From: Treponema sp. UBA7570
Lineage (GTDB): Bacteria > Spirochaetota > Spirochaetia > Treponematales > Treponemataceae
DNA: 9,389 nucleotides
Direction: 5' to 3'
Assembly (NCBI GenBank): GCA_002477955.1
Contig: DLLE01000024.1
Coordinates: 1 to 9,389, forward strand
In this document: positions 1 to 5,784 of the stretch, in pieces
Numbering within the stretch: position 1 is the stretch's first letter
Layout: every line of letters begins with the position of its first letter
Position numbers and translations under genes: made by a program
The notes under the pieces: model-generated
What the model saw: the letters and a program-made list of their open reading frames with translations, nothing else
Database searches by the model: none
Told to the model about the DNA's origin: nothing

Positions 1-40
1 AAAGTCAAGATTAAAACTTCAGTTTTAGGATTGACTTTTT
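1..40 (+). terminator. Hairpin with T-tract, likely terminator for a gene left of the window
   Basis: Outer arms AAAGTCAA (1-8) and TTGACTTT (31-38) pair perfectly. An inner stem TAAAAC (12-17) with GTTTTA (22-27) closes a four-base loop. The hairpin ends in five Ts (36-40), as expected of an intrinsic terminator reading rightward, so a plus-strand gene may end just outside the window. It could also act on minus-strand transcripts, but the bases that would form the U-tract in that direction lie beyond the edge. Confidence 0.5.
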
Positions 41-42
41 AA

Positions 43-70
43 GTTGTTTCGCAACGAAGTGAGAAACAAC
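43..70. repeat. Inverted repeat (8-bp stem)
   Basis: GTTGTTTC (43-50) is the exact reverse complement of GAAACAAC (63-70), with a 12-base loop. The inner bases 49-52 and 59-62 can pair instead using one G-U pair. No T-tract follows, so this is not a standard terminator. It lies between the hairpins at 1-40 and 81-103 and belongs to the same run of palindromes. Confidence 0.55.
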
Positions 71-80
71 AGATGATAAG

Positions 81-103
81 AAAGTTTGCAACGCAAACTT
101 TTT
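81..103 (+). terminator. Perfect 9-bp hairpin followed by Ts
   Basis: AAAGTTTGC (81-89) and GCAAACTTT (93-101) pair perfectly around the loop AAC. On the plus strand the 3' arm runs into TTTTT (99-103), giving a small terminator-like structure reading rightward. Read on the minus strand the arm is followed by CTTATC, which is less terminator-like. The stem is AT-rich, so its strength is uncertain. Confidence 0.4.
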
Positions 104-132
104 AAAAACAGACGCAATTTTCGGCTGTTTTT
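104..132. repeat. Inverted repeat with A-tract and T-tract arms
   Basis: AAAAACAG (104-111) pairs exactly with CTGTTTTT (125-132) around a 13-base loop. Two more pairs inside the loop (113-114 with 122-123) extend the stem past one mismatch. The A/T-tract arms are symmetrical, so it could contribute to termination in either direction, but the GC core is short. Confidence 0.4.
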
Positions 133-141
133 ATCTTATTT

Positions 142-173
142 CTACCTTCAAAATCGCTACGGATGGCGAAATA
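142..173. repeat. 32-nt direct repeat, copy 1
   Basis: This stretch matches 230-261 at 27 of 32 positions. It contains a small hairpin, TCGCT (154-158) with GGCGA (165-169), where the inner pair is a T-G wobble. In the second copy the same pair is C-G, so the pairing is kept although the base changed. The two copies lie 88 bp apart and enclose two other hairpins. Confidence 0.6.
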
Positions 174-192
174 AAAAGCACGCAAGTGCTTT
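171..192 (-). terminator. Candidate dnaE terminator
   Basis: On the minus strand AAAGCAC, loop TTGC, GTGCTTT form a perfect 7-bp stem (175-192) whose 3' arm runs into TTTTTAT. This is the best canonical terminator downstream of dnaE, which stops at 379, about 190 bp away. On the plus strand the hairpin has a GCAA loop but no T-tract, so the polarity favours the minus strand. Confidence 0.45.
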
Positions 193-230
193 GTGTCAAA
201 AAAAATACAGGGAAGTATTTTTTTTGATAC
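193..230. repeat. Long near-perfect hairpin with A8/T8 arms
   Basis: Positions 193-208 pair with 215-230 over 16 bp with a single G-T wobble, around the loop AGGGAA. The arms contain an uninterrupted run of eight As (198-205) and eight Ts (218-225). It starts directly next to the preceding hairpin at 175-192. The A/T-tract symmetry suits bidirectional transcription termination, though the GC core next to the loop is only three pairs. An attachment or protein-binding role cannot be excluded. Confidence 0.55.
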
Positions 231-261
231 TACCTCCAAAATCGCCACTAACGGCGAAATA
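230..261. repeat. 32-nt direct repeat, copy 2
   Basis: Second copy of the repeat at 142-173, with 27 of 32 bases identical. Its hairpin is TCGCC (242-246) with GGCGA (253-257), five Watson-Crick pairs. A competing hairpin, ACGGC (251-255) with GCCGT (266-270), overlaps it, so the two structures exclude each other. Confidence 0.6.
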
Positions 262-283
262 CCCTGCCGTTCTCTCCAAATTT

Positions 284-372
284 GCGTCAGGGGGTGGAGC
301 CATGCCGAAGGCAGTGCGAAGCACCGCGCGCAGCAAGTGGCGGAACACCCGACGGCGTAAGCCGGGACGCCC
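284..372 (-). repeat. GC-rich palindromic intergenic element (copy A)
   Basis: This is an 89-bp block much richer in G and C than its surroundings. On the minus strand it starts GGGCGTCCCGGC at 372 and ends CCCCCTGACGC at 284. It contains several tiny hairpins: 353-364 (CGGC/GCCG, loop GTAA on plus), 314-324 (GTGC/GCAC, loop GAA) and 303-313 (TGCC/GGCA, loop GAA). Its first base lies 6 bp after the dnaE stop codon. A related element with the same kind of opening occurs at 4178 in the opposite orientation. I recall intergenic repeats of the general form GGGCGT...CCCTNACGC from Bacteroidetes and other genomes, but I cannot confirm membership. An open reading frame crosses it on the plus strand, but its Arg-rich product looks like a by-product of the repeats. 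Confidence 0.55.
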
Positions 373-378
373 GAATTT

Positions 379-3300
379 TTAGAAAAGCCACGCGTCTTTT
401 ACGAACGACATTGATTTTACTTTTTCCAAAAATTCGTTTGTGCCCGGGGCGGAAAGTTGTGTGTTTGCTTTTATTGTATAAGAACTTTCGCCTGCATTTA
501 TATGAAAATATACTGAACAACTGCCAGAATTTCCAAATAAAAACTCTTTTAAATTGAAAATTTGCTGTTCTTCCTTAAACCCGTCGTCCAGCTGAATGTG
601 GATTTCCTGAATTGCACGGTTTTTGAGCATTTCTGGGTCTTCGAGGGCTTCGATTATAAACGATGGTTCTTCCCGGTCTGGCCTTGTGTCGAGCCGTCCG
701 CGGAATGCATAGACTTTGTCGTTTTCGATTTTTGAAGACAGCTGTTCCCAGATTTTTGAAAAAAATGTTAAATCGATTGTGCCTGTATAATCCTGCAATT
801 TTGCAAATGCCATTGTTGTTTGGTTTTTTGTGATGATTGAGCGCAGTTCTGTAATCATTCCAATCGCAACGTATTCTTTTTCGGTGTTTTTGAGCTGCCA
901 CGGTTTTGCGCCGGATTCGATTGCCGCTGCGTGCTGGCTTTTTGCGGCCTTTGATTCGCGGATTATATTCTGTGAGTTGAGTGTCGCTTTTTCGCAGGCT
1001 TTCTGGTAGTCATCGAGAGGATGTCCAGAAACGTAACAGCCAATGAGTTCTTTTTCCATATTCAGTTTTTCCATTTTTGTTGAATCTGGAATTGCTTCAA
1101 ATTTGTAGTCGGCAAATTCTTTTTCGCCTGTGTTTTCAAAAAGGCTGATTTGTCCGTCGCTTCCTCCGGAAACTTTTTTTTCGGTATATGCCCAGGCAGA
1201 GTCGAGGTTTGCAATGAGGGTCGGACGGTTTTGGTCGAGGTTGTCGAATCCTCCGCATTTTATTAAAACTTCGACAGCTTTTTTGTTGATGGCAAGTTTT
1301 TCGCCTTTTTTCTGACCGCTTTCTTCGTCGATAATGTCTTCTTTTACGGTTATCATTCGTTCAAGAAAGTCCATGAAGGTTTTGAACGGACCGTTCTGGG
1401 TGCGTTCTTTTACGATTGCATTTGCGGCTGCGTTTCCCATGCCTTTTATTCCGCGGAATCCAAAGACGATGTGCCCGTCTACAACATCGAAATTTGAGTC
1501 TGAGCGGTTTACGTCTGGCGGATCAACTTGAAGCCCCATCCTTCGTGCTTCTGCAATGTAGACTGGAAGTCCGTCTGTCGATGTGATTTCGTTTGTAAGG
1601 TTCGCCGCCATAAATTCTGCCGGGCAATTTGCCTTTAGCCAGCCTGTTCTGTATGCGAGAACTGAATATGCCGCCGCATGAGATTTGTTAAATCCGTAGC
1701 CTGCAAACGGAACCATTATGTCGAAAATTTCGTCGGCGTGTTCTTTTGTAAAGCCTTGTTTTATTGCTCCTTCTTCAAATTCAACTTTTTTTCCCATCAT
1801 AACTTCAGGTTTCTTTTTTCCCATGGCACGACGGAGCATATCTGCGCCGCCGAGCGAGAACCCCGCAATTCTCTGCGAAACCTGCATAATTTGCTCCTGA
1901 TAAACCATAACGCCGTAAGTTTCTTTCAAAATCGGCTCAAGGCAAGGGTCAGGATAGTGAATTGTTTCCGGCTTCCATTTTCCGTCTATGTAGTTTGGAA
2001 TAAACTGCAGTGGACCCGGACGGTAGAGCGCGTTTAATGCTACAAGGTCTTCGATTTTTTCCGGCTGGAATTGGCGCAGAATTTTTTGCATTCCAGGAGA
2101 TTCAAACTGGAATACTGCAACCGAGTCGCCACGTTTAAAAAGATCGAATGTTTTTTTGTCGGTTTCGCTTACTTCTGCACAGATAAATTTTTTTTCGCCA
2201 GGCTTTTTGTGCTTGTTGATGATGTCTTCTGCGTAGCGTATGAGCGAAAGTGTTTTGAGTCCAAGATAGTCGAATTTTACAAGTCCGCAAGGCTCTATAA
2301 TGTCCATTGTGTATTGAACGCCGACTTCGCCCGTTTTTGAATCTTTAAAAACCGGTGCCCAGTTTGGAAGAGCGGTCAAGCCGATTACCATTCCCGAAGC
2401 GTGCAGGCCTGTGTTTCGTTTGCAGCCTTCGAGTTTTAGTGCGAGATCGAAGAGTTTTTCGTAACGAGGATCGTGGCGGAATTCTGCAAGCTGTCCTCCG
2501 TCCGGAAATTTTTCATTAGGAGGGTCAAAGCAGTTTTTGAGTTTTGCCTTTAAGTTTTCGGAAACCTTCGACTTAAGCATATTTACTTCTGCAAGAGAAA
2601 TTCCAAGCGTGCGTCCAACATCGGCAATGCAGTTTTTTGGTTTTAATGTTCCAAAAGTAACAATGTGTCCAACCTGCGGATCGCCGTACAAATCGCGTGT
2701 ATGCTGGATTATATCCTGCCTGTAGTCGAAATCCATATCAACGTCAAAATCCGGCATTGAAACGCGTTCAGGATTCAAAAATCGTTCAAAAATCAGTTTA
2801 AAACGGAAAGGGTCAATGTCCGTAATTCCAAGCGAATAGGCAACAAGAGAGCCTGCTCCCGAACCTCGTCCCGGTCCAATCGGAATATACGGTTTTTCGC
2901 GGTTGTTTACATTGTCCCATGTTGATTTTGACCAGTTGATAAATTCCCATACTATTAAAAAGTAGCCCGAAAAACCCATTTTAAAAATAATTCCAAGTTC
3001 GTATTCGGCGCGTTGGCGGATTGTCGGCGTAATTTTCGGATACCGTTTTCTCAAACCTTCTTCTACAAGATGACGCATGTAATCGTCCTGGTTTTTTGTG
3101 TATTCGTCGCCATGCGTCTGGAATTCTTTTGGAAGCTCAAACCGCGGAAGACATTCTTTTAATTCCTGCGTTTTATACTGTTTAATAGTCAAATTGCACA
3201 TATTCGCAATTTTTACTGTATTTTCGTAGGCATCGGGGCAGTCTGGAAAAAGCTGTCGCATTTCCTGTTCTGTCTTAAAATACCATTCGTGTTTTTCAGC

Positions 3301-4092
3301 GCCCATTGTCTGGTGCGGTTCGTTCATATTTTTCTTAAAGCCAATGCATCGCAGACAGTCCTGAGCTTCCCAGTCTTCTTTTTCGATATAGTGAATATCG
3401 TTTGTAACGACGAGCGGAATATCGAGTTTTCGCGCCATTGCAATCAGCATTTTATTGACAGTTTTCTGGTCTTCAAGACCGTGATCCTGCAATTCAATGT
3501 AGTAATGGTCAGGACCAAAGAGATTTTTGTATTTTAAGGCGAGTTCTTCGGCTTCGCTTTCCCTGCCCGCAAGAAGCAGCTGCGGCAATTCTCCGGCAAT
3601 GCAGGCAGAACAGCAGATTAAACCTTCGTGATATTTTTCTAAAAGTTCAAAGTCGATTCTTGGTTTTCCGTAATAAAGTCCTTCCTGATAAGCAATCGAC
3701 GAAAGCCAGCTCAAATTTTCGTAGCCTTTCTGGTTTTTGCACAAAAGAATCAGGTGAAAATAGTGAGCCTGCCGGTCTCCGTCCTCTCCTTTGTGCGAAT
3801 AAGGAACATCGTTTTTTTCGAGATGGCTTCCGTATGCAACGTAAAATTCTTCGCCGACAATTGGATTTATGCCGTTTACATGGCAGAGTTTTTCAAAATT
3901 GAGCGCACCGAACATATTTCCGTGGTCAGTCAGCGCAAGTGCCGGCATATTAAGGCGTTTTGCCTTTGCAACAAGGTCGTCAAGTTTTGCACAGCTGTCC
4001 AAAAGCGAATAATCCGAGTGAACGTGCAGATGAACAAAATTCGCCGGTGGAGTTCCTTCCGGGGCTGCCTCAAAAACGTGATAATCTGCCAT
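379..4092 (-). CDS. dnaE: DNA polymerase III subunit alpha
   Basis: DnaE is the catalytic subunit of the replicative polymerase, working in the cytoplasm with the sliding clamp and clamp loader. The 1,237-residue product is slightly longer than the E. coli protein (1,160). Domains in order: PHP (about 17-240) with HLHVHSD at 21-27 and TNDIHY at 230-235; the polymerase core with GPGRGSGAGS at 406-415; the catalytic PDFDVD motif at 447-452 and the third Asp in GLVKFDYLG (D608); a helix-hairpin-helix (GIKGMG, about 881-886); a clamp-binding motif QISLF at 981-985; an OB fold (about 1075-1153); and a C-terminal domain (about 1160-1237). I chose the ATG at 4092 because GGAGG lies just upstream. 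A TTG at 4104 would add MGGI and would put the ribosome binding site inside the gene. An insertion of about a dozen residues (391-402) precedes GPGRGSG. No intein or frameshift is seen. Confidence 0.97.
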   Translation of the reverse strand: MADYHVFEAAPEGTPPANFVHLHVHSDYSLLDSCAKLDDLVAKAKRLNMPALALTDHGNMFGALNFEKLCHVNGINPIVGEEFYVAYGSHLEKNDVPYSHKGEDGDRQAHYFHLILLCKNQKGYENLSWLSSIAYQEGLYYGKPRIDFELLEKYHEGLICCSACIAGELPQLLLAGRESEAEELALKYKNLFGPDHYYIELQDHGLEDQKTVNKMLIAMARKLDIPLVVTNDIHYIEKEDWEAQDCLRCIGFKKNMNEPHQTMGAEKHEWYFKTEQEMRQLFPDCPDAYENTVKIANMCNLTIKQYKTQELKECLPRFELPKEFQTHGDEYTKNQDDYMRHLVEEGLRKRYPKITPTIRQRAEYELGIIFKMGFSGYFLIVWEFINWSKSTWDNVNNREKPYIPIGPGRGSGAGSLVAYSLGITDIDPFRFKLIFERFLNPERVSMPDFDVDMDFDYRQDIIQHTRDLYGDPQVGHIVTFGTLKPKNCIADVGRTLGISLAEVNMLKSKVSENLKAKLKNCFDPPNEKFPDGGQLAEFRHDPRYEKLFDLALKLEGCKRNTGLHASGMVIGLTALPNWAPVFKDSKTGEVGVQYTMDIIEPCGLVKFDYLGLKTLSLIRYAEDIINKHKKPGEKKFICAEVSETDKKTFDLFKRGDSVAVFQFESPGMQKILRQFQPEKIEDLVALNALYRPGPLQFIPNYIDGKWKPETIHYPDPCLEPILKETYGVMVYQEQIMQVSQRIAGFSLGGADMLRRAMGKKKPEVMMGKKVEFEEGAIKQGFTKEHADEIFDIMVPFAGYGFNKSHAAAYSVLAYRTGWLKANCPAEFMAANLTNEITSTDGLPVYIAEARRMGLQVDPPDVNRSDSNFDVVDGHIVFGFRGIKGMGNAAANAIVKERTQNGPFKTFMDFLERMITVKEDIIDEESGQKKGEKLAINKKAVEVLIKCGGFDNLDQNRPTLIANLDSAWAYTEKKVSGGSDGQISLFENTGEKEFADYKFEAIPDSTKMEKLNMEKELIGCYVSGHPLDDYQKACEKATLNSQNIIRESKAAKSQHAAAIESGAKPWQLKNTEKEYVAIGMITELRSIITKNQTTMAFAKLQDYTGTIDLTFFSKIWEQLSSKIENDKVYAFRGRLDTRPDREEPSFIIEALEDPEMLKNRAIQEIHIQLDDGFKEEQQIFNLKEFLFGNSGSCSVYFHINAGESSYTIKANTQLSAPGTNEFLEKVKSMSFVKDAWLF

Positions 4093-4096
4093 AATT

Positions 4097-4101
4097 CCTC
4101 C
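4097..4101 (-). promoter_or_regulatory. dnaE ribosome binding site
   Basis: The minus strand reads GGGAGGAATTATG here. GGAGG lies 4 nt before the ATG at 4092. This site decides the start codon, because the longer reading from TTG at 4104 would translate through it. Confidence 0.75.
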
Positions 4102-4153
4102 CAAAAACAGAGCACAATCGGAACAAAAAATTCCAGCATTTAGAAATGGCTTG

Positions 4154-4182
4154 ATTTTATCATTTTTTTCGTAATTTGGGCA
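4154..4182 (-). promoter_or_regulatory. Candidate dnaE promoter (extended -10)
   Basis: The minus strand carries TGATAAAAT at 4162-4154, an extended -10 element (TG-N-TAAAAT). Seventeen bases upstream is a weak -35, TGCCCA (4182-4177), which matches TTGACA at three of six positions and overlaps the first bases of the palindromic element at 4178. Transcription would start near 4147, giving a leader of about 55 nt that contains the GGAGG site. The assignment rests mainly on the -10. Confidence 0.4.
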
Positions 4183-4283
4183 CTACCCGCTTGTGCGGGC
4201 CGCTACGTTCCAGGTTCCGCTTACGCTCCATTTCCAAATAAATTTGGAAACGCTCCGCGCCTTGCACATCGCTAGTGCAGGCC
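4178..4283 (+). repeat. GC-rich palindromic intergenic element (copy B)
   Basis: On the plus strand this starts GGGCACTACCCGC, preceded by AATTT; copy A, read on the minus strand, starts GGGCGTCCCGGC preceded by AATTC. It forms CCCGC/GCGGG with loop TTGT (4186-4199), then GTTCCGC (4214-4220, also present in copy A), a perfect TTTCCAAA/TTTGGAAA stem (4231-4250), and TGCAC/GTGCA (4263-4279). It lacks the CCCTGACGC end of copy A, so its right boundary is uncertain and it may be truncated or diverged. It occupies the space between the divergent dnaE and lipoprotein promoters. Confidence 0.5.
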
Positions 4284-4297
4284 AGAACTGTCAGGGC

Positions 4298-4326
4298 TTT
4301 AAATTCAAAAAAAATTGTGGGATAAT
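4298..4326 (+). promoter_or_regulatory. Candidate promoter for the lipoprotein gene, giving a near-leaderless mRNA
   Basis: TTTAAA (4298-4303) and GATAAT (4321-4326) are separated by exactly 17 bp, and TG at 4318-4319 makes an extended -10. The expected transcription start is near 4332, only about 3 nt before the ATG at 4335. No Shine-Dalgarno sequence sits at a useful distance from the ATG, which agrees with a leaderless or nearly leaderless message. Confidence 0.45.
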
Positions 4327-4334
4327 TCAACACT

Positions 4335-5771
4335 ATGAATAAAAAAATCGTATTTTTATTGTCGGGACTTTTAAATTTAATTCTTTTTACTGGTTGTGGA
4401 AAACTCGGCTACTCACTTGTTCTTTGGAATAACCCGGAAGCCGGAGTCCACGAAGGACAGATTGTAAAAGTTTATGTAAAATCAAACATTTCCCATTCTT
4501 ATATCATTATGGGACTTGAAAATACACACAAAGTCGAAATTCCTCTCTGGCAGATTTCCGAGCCTCAGAGCAAGTCAAAAACCGAAAAGCTTGCTGCCCG
4601 CTATTCCAATTACGAACATACTTATGCAAACGTAAAACTCGACGGACTTCCGATTCGCTCTGGAACAGAAAACGGCTCAAAACAGGTTTACCGTCTTCGC
4701 AAAAACGAAGTAATCCGTGTTTTGTATCAGGGAAAAGGCGTAAAACCTACAAACGGCCATGGAGAGCTTCCCGGCGAATGGCTCCGCGTTTTAACCGGAA
4801 CTGGAACTGAAGGCTGGTGTTATTCATACAATCTCAATCTTTTTGAACGCACAGAAAACCAGATTGCTGTAAAAACAGAAGTAGAAGAAGAAAAAATCGA
4901 CGAAGAGCTTACAGCCGCTTTTTCAAAAAAATGGTATCCAGAAGAATATAAATCAATGCTTTCGAGCGGCCGTCTGGATTTGTCAAAAATGGACGAAAGT
5001 TTTGGATTTGATTTTGGACAGGTTGAATGGAAATATCCGGAAAAATCACCAGAAGAGCCTTCAGATTTGCCTTTGGACGAAAATCCGGGCGAACAGATGG
5101 AAGTGGAAATCCCGGAAAAAATTCCTGTTCCAAAAGTTGCAAAAGAAGGCGAAACTTTAACTTTTACAGCAACCCTGCGCACAGAAAACCTCGACAAAAA
5201 GTGGACTTATACAAAAATCAAAAAGAACGAGGACGGCGCGTATCAGCTCGATGGCCACGGAATTTACATCACTTTAATCGGAAAAAATTCGCTTACCGTT
5301 CAATATATGGACACTGACGGAAAACTTAAAAGCGAGAATTTTATTGCGCTTTCTCAAAATGTTCAGGCTGCGATCGAAACAGAAATTGAAAGACGAAATC
5401 TTGAAATTAAGAGTTTTGTGGATGAAGGTCCTGTCTATCACAGTTCAAACTACGGAACAATTATTTTTAGCGAAGACAATACTGCTGTCTGGAACAATTT
5501 TAAGCTGCTTGTTCCAGGCGTAATTTCGAACAGCGCGCATGGAAATATAAAAGTTTCTGTCAAATATTATTTGAGCAATCAGTTAAAGAAAGAATTTGAC
5601 GGAATTTTGACATTCTCGTTTGAAGGAATGGACGAAGATGTAAGTTTTTTCTATAAAAAAGATCCGGAAGGCTTGCGTCTTGAAGATGCAAAAAAAGCGA
5701 CAGTCCGCGGAAATCTTGTTACGGCCCGTGGCTCTTCTCCTCTTGTTATGTACTTTAGCAAAAATCACTAA
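4335..5771 (+). CDS. SH3b-domain lipoprotein of unknown function
   Basis: The 478-residue product has a lipoprotein signal peptide: MNKK, a hydrophobic stretch (5-19), then LFTGC with the acylated Cys at 21. Phe at -3 fits the relaxed lipoboxes of spirochaetes. After a short N-terminal region comes a bacterial SH3-like domain (about 98-172), with LPIRSG near its start and GEWLRV and EGWCYSYNL near its end. Such domains often bind cell-wall peptides or proteins. Residues 173-270 form an acidic, Pro/Glu-rich linker, and 270-478 look beta-rich with no family I recognise. The start is secure, because the next Met is residue 59 and would remove the signal peptide. The gene lies 13 bp upstream of an ABC-F gene on the same strand, so they are probably cotranscribed. 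The membrane location is inferred from the lipobox. The ligand is unknown. Confidence 0.85.
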   Translation: MNKKIVFLLSGLLNLILFTGCGKLGYSLVLWNNPEAGVHEGQIVKVYVKSNISHSYIIMGLENTHKVEIPLWQISEPQSKSKTEKLAARYSNYEHTYANVKLDGLPIRSGTENGSKQVYRLRKNEVIRVLYQGKGVKPTNGHGELPGEWLRVLTGTGTEGWCYSYNLNLFERTENQIAVKTEVEEEKIDEELTAAFSKKWYPEEYKSMLSSGRLDLSKMDESFGFDFGQVEWKYPEKSPEEPSDLPLDENPGEQMEVEIPEKIPVPKVAKEGETLTFTATLRTENLDKKWTYTKIKKNEDGAYQLDGHGIYITLIGKNSLTVQYMDTDGKLKSENFIALSQNVQAAIETEIERRNLEIKSFVDEGPVYHSSNYGTIIFSEDNTAVWNNFKLLVPGVISNSAHGNIKVSVKYYLSNQLKKEFDGILTFSFEGMDEDVSFFYKKDPEGLRLEDAKKATVRGNLVTARGSSPLVMYFSKNH

Positions 5772-5784
5772 TTTGGAAAAATAA

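Noticed and set aside
43..70. Integron attC recombination site (integrons are known in Treponema denticola)
   Set aside because: The palindrome begins GTT and ends AAC, the reverse of the RYYYAAC...GTTRRRY arrangement of attC, and no cassette genes are present.
1..270. CRISPR array
   Set aside because: Only two imperfect copies of a 32-nt repeat, 56 bp of spacer that is itself palindromic, and no cas gene in the window.
86..382. 98-codon open frame on the plus strand, and an overlapping 91-codon frame at 282-557
   Set aside because: They run through hairpins, direct repeats and the GC-rich palindromic element, and the second enters dnaE antisense. The peptides are low-complexity and Arg/Lys-rich with no ribosome binding site. 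Best explained as by-products of the repeats.
4093..4104. Longer DnaE start at TTG 4104
   Set aside because: It would place the clear GGAGG site inside the coding sequence; the ATG at 4092 is correctly spaced from it.
3754..4143. 129-codon open frame on the plus strand antisense to the start of dnaE
   Set aside because: Lies opposite the highly conserved PHP domain, has no recognisable domain and no good ribosome binding site; codon structure belongs to dnaE.
4820..5197. 125-codon minus-strand frame inside the lipoprotein gene
   Set aside because: Ser/Phe-rich shadow of the acidic linker coding sequence; no start signal or domain.
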